From positions 15,021,501-15,085,500 of the forward strand of contig NC_088308.1 in NCBI RefSeq assembly GCF_910592395.1: a stretch of 64,000 nucleotides of DNA. The letters are read 5' to 3'. Positions within the stretch are counted from its first letter, which is position 1, and each line of letters begins with the position of its first letter. The notes under the pieces are model-generated. The model did not search any database, was not told the DNA's origin, and saw only the letters and a list, made by a program, of their open reading frames with translations. The position numbers and the translations under genes were made by a program. Below are positions 31,989 to 44,015 of the stretch, piece by piece. This DNA is from Lineus longissimus (lineage: Eukaryota; Nemertea; Pilidiophora; Heteronemertea; Lineidae).

Positions 31989-32420
31989 CTTCAGCGTTAT
32001 TAGTCCCAGCCAAAATAGAGATAGATGTGAATGACCCAAGACAACGAGAGTCGTTTTGGATATAGTTGGATATATCCTCAATCTTAGTAGGCTACCAGGG
32101 AACGAGCATACCACCACACCCGAACTATCAACGCAGAGACGTTTATAGTCTAGGTTCTTCCCGAGCGAATCTGTGACTACAAGGTGAGGCTGTGGTGAGT
32201 TTGAGCTCACTAAGTTATCACAGAGGGCGCTTTCCTGACTATGTGGGGTCTCATCTGGTTTGGGCAAGCAAGATATTTTAGCACTCTTTGGCTTCTGGGA
32301 TTTTACGTGCTGAAAATGTCCACCCGAATCAGGTCCAGTGTGGCGTTCGAGTTGTCTAAGCAAGTCCTGGATTTGCGCTTGCATAGCTTCACGCTCCTCA
32401 ACACATAACGAAAACAACAA

Positions 32421-33178
32421 CGCTTGGGTATAATCTTAAAATAGATACAGACGCGGAATTTCACGATGACGTCATTTGCACGGACAAACAACCATATTAT
32501 TGTCTGATTTCCCCCACAAAATTGGTGGACACTCGGAACATTTGGGAAATTGCCAATGGTAGAGTTGACGTCGAGGACTGCCAGGAACGGAAGAATGTAG
32601 AAATGCAGTCAATGGCAGTATTATAGGCCTACTATACGCAAAAATGCCGACAGGGCCGAAGTGCAGTTGCATACAAATTTGCTGAAACTTGGTATTTATA
32701 GTATTTGTATTATCAAGGGACAAAGGCCAAAGGGTCACATCATCATCATGATCATTACGAAGTAGGCCTACCTATAAATACTCCAATCCAAGGCAAGGGT
32801 AGGGTTTGTTTACAAAGAGGAATAGCCTACATAGGAATGCTTTACAAAACAGCACACTGATGTAGGCTTAGGCCTACACACATCCCAACTCATGCGTTTG
32901 TGTCTATCAATATCGAGTCCCTGGAGTCTGGACCATTTCATTTGAACAGCGTTGTATATCTCTAAACCTTCCCTTGGATTGGAGTATTGCGCCGATTCAA
33001 TGACAAATTAAGTGAAATTTCACTTCTTTTTACCACTTCACAGGGACGTGTTGCAAAATATGGGATTCTTATGGTTAAGGGTTGGCAGAGAACACATCCT
33101 AGCCCTACGTACATGTGTATAGGGCTATTATTTTGCATGTTTAAGGTATCATTTAAAAGAGTTAACCCAGCCCTTTTT
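32421..33178. other. No gene recognised
   Basis: Contains GTAGGCCTA words and short frames without domains; no TE end seen before the GGCTCACC repeat. Confidence 0.4.
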
Positions 33179-34866
33179 GGCTCACCGTTAGGGGAGTCTA
33201 TACGATAGCCCTGTGTCCGTCGTCGTCGTCGTCGTCCGTCGTCGTCCGTATCCTGTGTGGCACGTTTCTTAACCGCTTGTGCTATGAACTTGAAACCTTG
33301 TACACATGACCCCCTAGGTCAGAGGTACTCTGACACTGAATTTCGGTCCGGTCTGGTTCATGACTTGGCCACCAGGGGGCTAAAAGTTAAAACACGGAGG
33401 TCAAATGGCGTAAATTGGCCGTCAGGCTGTAACTATGGCACGTTTCTTAACTGCAATGACTATTGATCACAAATTAAGTACACATGTACCCCTTGGTCAG
33501 GTGATCTCAGGTACTGAAGTTTGGTGTGATCTGATTTGCCGTTTGGCCTCCAGGGAGGGTAGTTGATAAAGCTTGGAATCAGTGAAACCTTGGAACCAGT
33601 GATAAACCTTGGAATCAGTCCTAAAAATGCATAAAAACATGAAATAATGCCATTGGAACCTAAGGTGGTTACAAATCAATATTTGGAGCTTACTTTTACA
33701 TGATCAGATCGGAATTTGACGGTAGTTTAGAAATCAGTCGCATATCCGATTCAACAATCTATATTTTAGAACAACCCAGTCATACCTCGCCTCCAGTGTA
33801 CATTACTGATCTCCCAAAAATGGGCATTAACGTCACGACACGCCCACCACACACCCATAATATGGACCAATCAGCGCTCCGCTTACTCCGCCACCACACG
33901 GGGCTTATTTGAGCTACGGAGCGGTGTGATCATACAGGGTGATACAGAGAAGATTGACTACATCATGCAGTACCGGCTGGCACTTATCCGTACATCACCT
34001 TATACATGACAAGAAACGTAGATGAAAGTTTATTACCGAAGGTTTTGGAAGGGTTTGGAGATGAAAAATGTGAACAAATTCCTTCGCTGTGAGCGATTTC
34101 GTACATCTTCATGTAGGCCTGCACATCGAGGGATGTAGATATCTTTTCGTGATGTCACCAGTTCTAAGCGGTTTTTTTTATTCACGTGTGTGTTTGTCCT
34201 ATGATCTCGTGCATCTAGTACCGAGCATAATACTTCATCGTCTATGGAATACAAAACAATCATAAAAACTAATTTTTGCTTCCATTGAAGAGAAATAAGA
34301 TATTTTAACGACCACAGCGCATTGCCAATTGATGACGTCATCCTCCATATTAAAAATGTTAGCTTCTGAACTAACTGGCAAATTGCTATCAATAAAGTCA
34401 GCTGGGACGAGACTGTCAGTTGGGAGGGTATAAATCGTGGAAGGAACGCACCCGATTTCACGCGCTATTTGCACAGTGATTCCATGGTTTACATTGAATA
34501 TTACAAGGTTTATCAGTGTTTCCAAGGTTTCACTTATTCCATACTTTATCAACTACCTCCAGGGAGGGGGCCAAATCCTAAATTCTTCAAAATGCCATTA
34601 TTCTTAGTAATTACTTGCCCGATTGGCACCAATTTTATATCATAGGTACATCTAATTCTAACAACCATTCAATGTGTCACCCGGGTCTTCTTTGATTTGA
34701 CCTATTTTTCAAGGTCACAGAGGTCGAATGTACTGTAAATTGGCCATTTTGGGGAAATTGTAATTGCTTGGACCTACATCAAACCTAACACTACATGACA
34801 CAATACCATGACCTTTATCCATCTTTCCTCCACATGAGGTGAGCACAATGGCCCTGGCCATTTCAT
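33179..34866 (+). repeat. GGCTCACC repeat family, copy interrupted by a TIR element
   Basis: Begins GGCTCACCGTTAGGGGAGTC, then a TCG-rich microsatellite and GGCACGTTTCTTAACCG. It has one to two ~300-bp internal units and ends at GGTGAGCACAATGGCCCTGG near 34866. The second part (34565-34866) is nearly identical to 50313-50620. A 1-kb TIR element splits the copy at 33560. Confidence 0.85.
33560..34557. mobile_element. ~1-kb TIR element, 9-11-bp TSD, with an empty-site paralogue
   Basis: Left end GTAGTTGATAAAGCTTGGAA; right end in reverse complement GTAGTTGATAAAGTATGGAA. Similarity continues for about 70 bp through AGTGAAACCTTGGAA and GATAAACCTTG. The direct repeat CTCCAGGGAGG flanks both sides. 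The same repeat at 50307-50325 has one uninterrupted CTCCAGGGAGG and represents the empty site. TSD length of 9-11 bp (ambiguous because of GG at the ends) suggests a MULE-type element, but the TIR differs from the GCGARATTTTT group. No transposase; minus frames at 34033-34552 have no recognised domain. Confidence 0.85.
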
Positions 34867-36578
34867 TAATGACATACTATCACTTAAAATCGATGATTCA
34901 AGGTAGGTTTTACTTTTTTTGTTGAGAATATAGGAATCCAGGAATCTTGACTTCAAATTTGAACTTCAACCATACTTAAATGATATTGAATCTATGAAAG
35001 TTTCATTGAAACACAGGGCTTTCATTACAAAATTAACACTAGAAGCCCAAAGACACTGTCTTGAGACCAAACCATTCAAATATTGGCAACATCCGAATAA
35101 CAGATGTCCAAAATTTGGAAAGGTAGCATCTAATCTCTCCAAATTTTGACATCCTAAAGCTTTCCAAATTTTGAAACATTAACAAATATGCGAGACCAAC
35201 GTAACTCACAAAAGTCGAGGCAGATCTTCGGAGGCCGAGTCAGGAAGCTTTATCTGTCATCTTGACATCTAGCGGAGAAAAAAAAAAGACTCCCCATCGC
35301 AAATCTTCATATGCCGATCGTGTTTAGAAATTTGTCGGTCAAAATTAGAACTACCGTTAGTTCTTCAAATTCCGCATCCTGAACCTCATGGTCTATATAA
35401 CCGGGATATATATCCCACGAAATATTCCATAGTCATTTTCTGTTTTTGTTCAATTTCAAGCACATCTGCACTGAGCGTTGCATGCATACAAATTACAATA
35501 GTGCTCTGGTAGCCAATGACACTAACACAAGACAATTCCTATACTAGCCTCACCTAACAATACATGGCTCTTCTAATGTTTCAGCCAGGATTTCAAATAG
35601 GCAAGGGGAACTTCAGACTCTGAAAAGGCAGGAAGGAGCAATTTTCTGCCAAAAAAGGGCACTTTTCATCGGGGGAATTTCTACTTTTAATTGAAAAATC
35701 AAAACATTTTAACTCAGCTGTTCGTCAGCTGAGCTAGTCAAATAGCTATTTGAGTGGTGTCTGTCCTTCCATCCATCCATGGACACATTTGAGCATTTTG
35801 TAACGGTAAAACATAGGCACTTCAGATCTGGCCGACAGGAAGAAACAGCCCATGCTATGCTGCTGACGCAAAATTTAGCGCGTTTCGACTTAAATTCTTC
35901 TCACCAGGGCCAGGGGGCAAAAGGCGTAAATTACAAATACATTTTTTTGTGCTTTATTCTAATACAGGCTAGAAATAAAGTTGAGGAAATCTGTATGCAA
36001 GTAGGTTTTGATATAAAGATGGAATAGTTTTGATTGATACTACCATTTGGCATTACTGAGCAAAAATTTGTAGTTCTAACTTGATTTGAATTTCCCACTT
36101 TTTTAACTCTGAAGGTTGTGGGTTTGATCCCACCTCAGGGCAATTTTTTAAAAACCTCACACTTGCATATTACATTTTCTTTTTTTAATTTGGCAGGCGG
36201 CTATCTTGAAAATCATATTTTTCCTTTTTAAAGCCTTTGGCTGTAGCTAGAGTGACTAAATGTTTGGTGTATCTGATAATTCTCCAATATATCACCCAGG
36301 TGTTCGATTTGACCTGCTGTTCATGGTCATTGGGCTCAAGCTCTTAAATTTCACTAGTGATAAGTAGTACGTTTTGTCATTATTTGTCCAAGAGTTTTTA
36401 GCTTCGATAGCAATTTTTAATTGCCAGCGAAGCTTATCACATACAGTCTATTGGTTGCTGGATGGCTACATATGGTGGCTTGGCAATAGTTACACTACAA
36501 TGATTTTTAGGGTTTTCTCTGCTCACTTTCGCCCTCTCAAAATGAGCAGACCTTAGTTTGACCCTTGATTTTGACCTC
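34867..36578. other. No gene recognised; short dispersed repeat near 35711
   Basis: AACTCAGCTGTTCGTCAGCT at 35710-35735 followed by GTCTGTCCTTCCATCCATCC resembles the start of a dispersed repeat. At 36108-36140 GTGGGTTTGATCCCAC looks like a tRNA T-arm, but no A box or acceptor pairs with it. Nothing else supportable. Confidence 0.4.
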
Positions 36579-38002
36579 CTAAGTTTGCTGTACAATTTGC
36601 AGCCCTATGTCCAAAGTTGGAGCACCTATATTTGCATCATTGGGCCTGTTCTGACCTCTGTAGTTACCACCAGAATTGTAACTGTTGTAGGTAGGCCTAC
36701 CACCATCATTTGCATAATTGTTGGGCCTAAACTCATTTGCCTGATTGGGCCCTGAATAAGGTCCATTGCCTGAAGGGTAATCATTAGGCCTATAACCTTG
36801 GGCGTGGCGCCCTTCCCTTGGAACCGGTTCAAGAGCAGTACAGTATGTGGCTGTATGCCCCACCCGCAGACAACGTCCACAAATAGGGTCACCATTTGTA
36901 GTTCTTGAATTCCTAAAGTTGGTTTTAGGCCTAGCCCCCTTGTCATCGTTATTACTACCACCCTTTGAAGCTTGTTGTTTGACCAAATCTGATACCGCAC
37001 AGACCAAATCGTCTGCTTTCCTCTCCAATCGGCCCCTCCCACTATCTGCATCAACTGACATGACTTGGGTTTTACCCTCTGGATAGAGAGAATCCCCAAG
37101 CCTAGCGCTAGCCATCGCTTGCTCAACCGATGCCACATTCTGACTGAGGACAAAGTTTTTTAAAGCTGGCCTAAGGCCGTGAATGAACCCGACAAAGTGG
37201 TCCTCTGGCTGTTTCCCAGCCCTGGCGCACATGCGCAACACCTTCATCTTCATCTTCATCCTTATAATGATCGGGTTTCTTTCGGGACGTAATTGATCAT
37301 ATGGTGCTGTGTGCATGCGGAGCGATAAAAAACGTCTAGTCGGTGCGGTTTAAAACTATGTACAAACACCGTCTCAATATAATTTTCCAAAGGTTCATGA
37401 GGAACCTGGATTTTTGTGTGGAGCTCTTGGCTCTTGACAAACTTTAAACTGTTGGGATTAAATTTTTCCCTCATTCGTATACACAACCGATCATAATCAG
37501 TCCTTAACTCTTCAGGCAAGCTATGAAAGAAATCAAATGCAACTGAAGACAAAAAATTAGGCATGGCTTTACATTTGCTCTGAGCTTCCCAACCGTTGAA
37601 ATCAGCGTATGAGTCAAAATGTTTGAGAAAGTCGTCTAGATCTTCCGTGATCCTCCCTGAATACGATGCGGGCTTGTTTACGGACCCTCCAACTTTATTG
37701 TTACGGCCCCCTGTGCCCAAGGCAGCAATGGCCTCGGTTAATCTTTGAATGTCTGTCATTGTAGTGTGGACGGGGTGTTCCCTATTAAACTGGTGAATGG
37801 TCTCTATAAAATGATTTCGTCTAGCAAGATTTGGAGATTGCGCAGACGCCGCCGGTGTTCTAAACTCAAATTCGGGACTGTTTGCGCGACCTGACGGTAA
37901 TGTACTGGTAATGACGTCTGAATCATTGAGAGTCCGATTTTCTGCTAATATATTGAACTCCTGCTCACTAACATCATCAACCCCTACTTTAACGGTGGTC
38001 AT
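36579..38002 (-). pseudogene. Ty3/gypsy-type gag with zinc knuckle
   Basis: The start Met at 38002 opens a Ser/Thr-rich leader. It is followed by a retrotransposon-gag capsid: KPASYSGRITEDLDDFLKHF, then KAMPNFLSSVAFDFFHSLPEE and KFNPNSLKFVKSQELHTKIQVP. At about 37320 the frame is broken near a TCATCT microsatellite (37241-37261). The second part continues with HFVGFIHGLRPALKNFVL, a basic linker, one CCHC knuckle CGRCLRVGHTATYC, and an Asn/Gly/Tyr/Pro-rich tail. It ends at 36579; no protease or pol follows. Upstream of the start, GGTTTCACTGGTGGAGAACC (minus strand, about 38028-38047) is a plausible primer-site region, so an LTR may begin near 38050. Its partner was not found. Confidence 0.75.
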
Positions 38003-40472
38003 AATAAAAGCTGGTACCTACCCGGGTTCTCCACCAGTGAAACCAACATCCTTCTAGTTTGGTTGATCTTTAAACAGCTGGACAACATGATTCATCTATA
38101 TGCTTCTTTATTGGATCAGTCTTGCTGTACATAGATTATTGTGGACCTCGCCTACTCTGGTCTATCCTGATCTCTGATCTCTCTAGAACTAGGAATCAAG
38201 CTAGAATTTATATCATTTTGTGTTTTGTTTTAGGTTACTAATGACCAAAATAAGGAACTCAATTCAGAGAATTGAGTGGGCGAATACGCCAAACATTCTG
38301 TAGTCATGGGGTTGTTTCTAAGAGAGACTAGCTTCAAGTCCTTGCAATCATCAACATTCTGTTAGTCATATGTATCGAACCACAACATACACCTACAACT
38401 TCTAGGAACTTGACCAGTGACGCACGGGTAAAGCGAAGTCCAGCCGGAAGTTTGGCAAGACTTTGGCCACCCATGTTGTGGTAACAACGTGGTTATATCG
38501 ATGATCCCCAAACGTAATACCAACATGGAATGCCTAATCCAGTTCCTTGTTATAGAAATACAAGCCCAGAAATGGTTCTAACATAGGGCTAACAACACAA
38601 TTAATAAATGACATTTAACTAAAGTAATTACAACCAAATATACCCTCGGTATCACTATCGTTGAAACCATTAGGAAAGTAGTACGCCGAAAATCATGTTG
38701 GATAACCTGATCACTCCGAAGACGGAGTTTACATACAGCTGCATTTACATAGATGATGCGTAGTATCTTTTTCTCTACCAACGTACGAACCTGCAATAAA
38801 ATGTGTTCATGCGCACGGATATATAGTGCTTGATCCCGCGTAAGTTAAAACTTAATGATTACAAAGTTAAATACTTCTAATATGCAGGTCTAAAGTCTCG
38901 AAGCGATTATCCTAACCTGTCCAATTTGGTAATAAAATCCCGAGCGAAAAATGAAATCGAGAAAAAATGGCGGATGCTGGAGAAGTGCATTGGTGGTTCA
39001 TCCGCTTATCACCAGAAAGCCCTCGATCTTTACTTTTAGGGCGCTAAATTTCAAAATACATGACGTCATTCAAGGTATTCCCCAAAAAACATGCGGTGTT
39101 TGCGTGCATGAATGAAACTTCTGCCGCGTTCACCCCTGCTGCTGGCCTTTCCACTACACGCTTTGCACTATATCGTTGTATAGAAGGCGGACGTACAGAG
39201 AATAGAAGAGCTGTTGTAGTCTCCGTTTATTCCGTTCCTTCCCACGTGTATACATCGTGAGTTGCACTAATGTTAGACTCATGGGTTACGCACGAGACTG
39301 ACACTGAACGCCCGGCTCGTTTGATTATAAATGACCTAAATAACCTGCAGGTGACATGGCTTATTCCAGACCATGCTGACCTGAGACAAGTGCACTTGTT
39401 GCGTATGGTATTATGTATCAAAGAACCGCAACCTGATCATGAACTCAAATCAGGACGTCAATTAAATAAGTTTGTAGCAAGCAATCTGATTGACATGTCT
39501 GACACACTGTAACTGTCCACCAAGCGAAGCTATCATAGCCGCCAGGCTCTAATTTTTCTATGGTATATAGGCGTAATATGGACACATCAATATTTTAACA
39601 AAATTGAGGTTGAAAGAGACCTACCACTAACCACATACCAGGTGCTTGCCATGTTTTCTACTTTGTACCCATGTTCAGTTTTTTTTGTTTTTTGAAAAAG
39701 GGTCACAGGGCGCCCCCCTAGCGAGGGCAGGGCGCCTTAACCTTCCTATTCTGCTTTAGCTGAAACACGATCTTCATGCTTCGCCAACATTTCATCACTA
39801 AATCTCCCTTATTATTCATTCAATAAAAATAATTCTTCTGAGAGTTCGAGATTGTGATATTCTCTTGAAGATTGAGCTATTCAAGGAGATATAGGGCCGG
39901 CGAGGGGTTTTACTTACAAGGCCAAAGTCCCACAGTTTTTGATCAGTTTTACCAGTCCTGCGTGAGATGCATGTTAGGCTATATCATTAGTACGGCAGTC
40001 TATTGGAGTGTATTGTACGGGAGCAGAAAACAGGGTAAAGGGGCCCGACATGGCAAGGTTTTGAATCATGATAACATGCAAAAACTTAGGTGGTAAAGAT
40101 GCAAATTCGGGTAACTTTCCAAATTTGAACTATCTAGCTTTCCAAATTTGGACAGTTTGCGGAACCTGTCCAAATTCTGACTTTTCCCGGAGGGAGATGT
40201 TCAGAAATCTTGAAAATTGCTCTCATTTTCACAATTGCACTTGGATTTTTATCAAACCTACCTCAAATTAATTGTTACAGCATGTCCCTGCTTTTTAATT
40301 CAATCAAATTTCATTCCGACCACAACCAACCGCTCCAAAAAAAGGGCTCGATGTTCCAGCATAGGAAATTATAGTGCATTCAACTTGCACAGGTGTTTTG
40401 CACCTGTTGAAAAAATGTCATGATAAATCAATTGATCGATCAATATTGGCATTTGTAAAGTGCTCTAATTAC
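38003..40472. other. Possible gypsy LTR/leader, otherwise unassigned
   Basis: 38050 to about 38850 may be the 5' LTR of the gag above, but no second copy is in the window. AAAAAATGGCGGATGC at 38961 resembles a translation-start context, with frames at 39060-39512 lacking any known domain. A GCGCCCCCCTAGCGAGGGCAGGGCGCC inverted word lies near 39709. Nothing firm. Confidence 0.35.
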
Positions 40473-40979
40473 TCAGCTGTTGGGTATTCCAGAGTGCTTT
40501 CTTTCCAAAAAATAGGTCGGCCTTAAGGAGGGACTTGAAACAGTGGAGGGAATCAGTGTTTCGAAGCTATGACGGAAACTGGATCCACAATTTTGGAGCA
40601 GCTGCCGCGAAGGATCGATGATGTTGTGGATCTTGGCTCTAAGGAGATCAATCTTGCGCACAAAGAATTCACCGAAATCGTTAGCCAGTTGCTCCGTATC
40701 ATGGTGGTCAGGGAGCTGCACCTCATGGCTACCTTTCATGAAGGTGTTAATATTTCCTCCTGGCAAATGTAATTGCCATTGAATACTCATTCCAGAGTTT
40801 TTTATATTCTGAAGCAGCTGAAGAAGACGTGAAGTTTCTTCTCGAACCTTTTCTGTTTGGCTCCAAGCTGCTTTAGATGGCCATTGAATCAGTGTACTGT
40901 TGGTCTTGTTGGTCTCCGTCAACCTAGGAATGTAGGGTTGAGATGAGACTCTAGGAATAGCTAGGCAAGAGTCCCCCAA
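40473..40979 (-). pseudogene. LINE fragment, linker between endonuclease and RT
   Basis: Resembles the same segment of LINE C at 56244-55846: HDTEQLANDFGEFFVRKIDLLRAKI here against DNAEDLADRFAQFF in LINE C. Such a segment precedes the RT in CR1/Jockey-type elements. No RT block is attached. Confidence 0.65.
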
Positions 40980-41481
40980 TTTATAACCCTGTTCCAGGGG
41001 GCTACGGCATATTCAATGTACTGTCTATATCAGTAGAGATTGGAGAACCTAGGTGGTACGGTGTCCGTGAAGTTTTGGGAAAACAGGGAATTTAATGAAT
41101 AAAATAGTATGATGACTGTAATGTCAAAACATCAAAGGTGTGCAGTGCAAAGTAGCAGAATTATTTGGTGAGTCTTTACGACAAATTTGAAGGAGCCGTG
41201 TGGGGTTTTGCGATGATCCATGCCGGCACATGGCATTGTGTGTGTATCGGTAAACATTCTTCTTCTTCCAATTTTAGTGCTTTTGTCGTATAGTCACACT
41301 GGTGATAAAAATGTTTTGTGCATGCGTCGTGAGAACTCGAGGAACAAGAACAGGTTTAAGGCTTTATTGAACGGTGCCTGGATTAAAAAGTACTTCGTCT
41401 TGGGCTACTGTCACACTGTGGGATTCTGTGGGCCTCCAACCTTGTCTTGAACAGCTGGAAGTTGGTGGTCATCCTGATGGG

Positions 41482-42305
41482 TCAAGGCAAGGCATTCCAT
41501 AGTGGAATGACACTAGGAAAAAATATTGCCTGGTATGTATGGTTATTCTGCAGTGGTGTTGTCGTAGTTGTAGCTGTTCTTGGTCTGGTTAAAAAATGAC
41601 GTATGGCGGTGTTGCAGGGATGGCAATGAGCTGATGTAGGATCATGTACATCATGGTGAGCTTGGTCTTTTCGCTCCGCTCGGCTAGAGTATGCCAGGTG
41701 AGACCTTTCAAAATAGCTATCACACTCTGTCGGGGGTCTTAGGATCTTGTCACGAATCTCGCTGCTCTCCTGGCACCATCTGTAACTTATACTTATTTTC
41801 TTTCGACGTCCCATCCCAAACTGTTGTTGTGTATTCAAGGGTTGGCCTTACTTACGTCTTATATGCCAACTCCTTGAGGGACTTCGGGGGCCTAGCAGAG
41901 ATCTCGCCTTAGGAAACCTAATGTACCATTAGCCTTTTTGCCGGTATTGTTGTTGTGAGTGTCCCTCTTCGGTTTGCAGTTGATCGTAAGCCGAGGTATT
42001 TTGCTTCTTCCACTGTCGGCAGCGTGCAGCCGTGGATGTTGTAGTTTGTTATGATGACGTTTTTTCGCTTGTATGTGATTCTAATTACCTCACATTTTAA
42101 TGGGTTGAAGTGCATTGCCATTTACTTTCCCATTCCTGGCTTATTGAGATCTGTCTGAAGAATTTCTGCGTCCGCGATAGATCTTAATATCCTGTACAGC
42201 AGGCAGTCATCCACCAACAATCTGGTTTGAGATCGAACGCAGTCAGGCAAGTAATTAAAATAAACCAGGAACAAGAGTGGTCTCAGGACCGTTCTCTGTG
42301 TGACT
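41482..42305 (-). pseudogene. Degraded LINE RT C-terminal fragment
   Basis: In shifting frames one can read TQRTVLRPLLFLVYFNYLPD, then LVDDCLLYR where the family has a phenylalanine-alanine-Asp-Asp catalytic box, followed by MHFNPLKCEVIRITYKRK, TVEEAKYLG, and a terminal FFPSVIPLWNALP. These are the RT palm end, thumb and C-terminus of a CR1/Jockey-like LINE, split by several stops. Confidence 0.75.
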
Positions 42306-43670
42306 CCGAATGTAACCGCGGCAGGTTAAATGAGGAGACAATCTGAATTTATTAGCGCAGTTTTTATTCTGTCTATCTTCTGTGCTCTTTCTTTCTTTCA
42401 TTTCTTTTATAATAAAAAGAGCAAAGGTCGTTTTTTGGGGGATTGTAGTAAGAAAATTGCCAAAGTTCACAAATTTTGAGAAAGTGTAAAAAAATTACTG
42501 TGATATTGCATTTTTCTTTTGCATCTAAGCTGTATTCTGAATGTATTTGAATGATAGAAAACGCAATCAGTTGCTAAAAAATTTGAAACCTGAACAAAAT
42601 TTACATACTACTACCCCCCCCCCCGAGATGATTTTTTTCAGAAAAGATGAAAATGTTCCCAGTAAACCAAAGGTATCCCCACACAGGTTATTGTCTTGTG
42701 AAACGCATCCAGACTCATTATATAGCCTATGTACCTGATAAATTACTATAGACTACCCTAAGACCCCCCCCCCCCTCATACATGCTCAGTTTTGCAGGGC
42801 TGCGTACCTGTATGGAAATCCCGTATTTTGTACGCCAAAAAAACCATTTTGTACGTTGTACGATTTTTGCTGCTCATTGTACACCATTTTTCCTTTCAAA
42901 AATACGATGAAATTAATTGTAAAATACGAATAAAAAAGGTCTTAACTTGAATGTTTTCTGTGTTTTGTACGTTATTCATTCCCCGATAGAAGAAAAACTA
43001 TACAGCTCCACGCCCAGGGCGCTTAATATGTGAAAACGGACCCGACATCCACATTATCTTGCGCACTTTAGATGGCACATATAGTAGTGACACCTCTGGA
43101 TAGACAGACGAACTATAACTGTTGCAGACGATAGTCTCGCTCTCGGTATAGATCCTATCAATACACTAGTACAATACATTTTACACTGTGATTGAGCGAG
43201 ACTTCTTCATTCATTGAAAATGGCTGAACATGCTGAAGGTAGTAGCTCTGGCGCCCGACGAAACCGAAAGCTGAACCTGACTCGGGCACCTTTTGAATCC
43301 ACCAACAATCTGTTTAGTGTAATCATGTTAAATACTATAAAAATACAGTTTGTTCCAGAAGTTAAAGGTCATTGTACTGCACTTAAAATTTGTGAATTGT
43401 TCATATTGTTAATTTTTTGTTAATTACTGTAGTTTGCCAGTAATTTCCTTATTGTGAATACGGTAAGCACAGAAATTGAATAAAATGTCAAAAAGAAGAG
43501 AAATTTACTTTTGAAAATTGGTACACATTTTAATGACAATCATACACATATTATTTGGAATTGCAGAAAATTGTACACAAAAATTTGGGGAAATACACAT
43601 TTTTTTAAAGTTGACCCACTCAAAAAAAAGTAAGGGTAAGCAGCCCTGGTTTTGCCCTTTTTGGCTCACC
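42306..43670. other. No gene recognised; one weak start candidate
   Basis: 43214-43310 begins MKMAEHAEGSSSGARRNRK, which reads like a protein start, but the frame then runs into A/T-rich low-quality coding. Poly-C runs at about 42615 and 42765. GTACGTTGTACGATTTTTG near 42850 is repeat-like. Confidence 0.35.
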
Positions 43671-43779
43671 GTTAGGGGAGTCTATACAATAGCCCTGTAT
43701 CCGTCGTCCGTCGTCGTCGTTGTATCCTGTGGCACGTTTCTTAACCGTTAGTCCTATGAACTTGAAACTTTGTACACCA
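43671..43779 (+). repeat. GGCTCACC repeat, 5' part only
   Basis: GGCTCACCGTTAGGGGAGTC through CTTGAAACTTTGTACACC, cut where the Harbinger-1 terminus GGGCCCATATTC begins. Confidence 0.85.
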
Positions 43780-44015
43780 GGGCCCATATTCATAAAAGTT
43801 CTTAACTTAAGTGCCAAAAAATCCTAAGTCGTCAACTTCCCAGGTACCCATGTCATATTTCTTGTTGATTTGCGCCTGTTGTAAACTCATCGTTCAGTGA
43901 TCGTGGGCATTCACATGTGCAAATAACAAAGCGTTTTCTGTACATCACAGGAGATACAGAATAAAAAGGCAGACACACATGTAGACCAAGCGCATGTAGG
44001 CCTATATGCTCGTTA

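Larger units (their letters stand above)
29521..32420 (-). pseudogene. SGNH-hydrolase-like protein, split by a foldback element
   Basis: The N-terminal part (32420 to about 31995) has a short coiled coil (REAMQAQIQDLLRQLE), a Ser/Pro linker and VVTDSLGKNLD, which resembles the GDSL block I. A frameshift precedes AGTNN (block III) at about 32010. After the foldback insertion the protein resumes at about 29930: LHMIALPPRRDDK, DANDALYDICKMF, then RFVGLHLSSVG, the block V position, where the usual Asp before the His is not seen. It ends at 29521. SGNH esterase domains occur in ORF1 proteins of CR1/L2-type LINEs, so this is probably a LINE ORF1 remnant; a host gene is less likely. Confidence 0.6.

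Noticed and set aside
36100-36145. Possible tRNA gene (T-arm GTGGGTTTGATCCCAC)
   Set aside because: No A box, anticodon arm or acceptor pairing at the expected distance.
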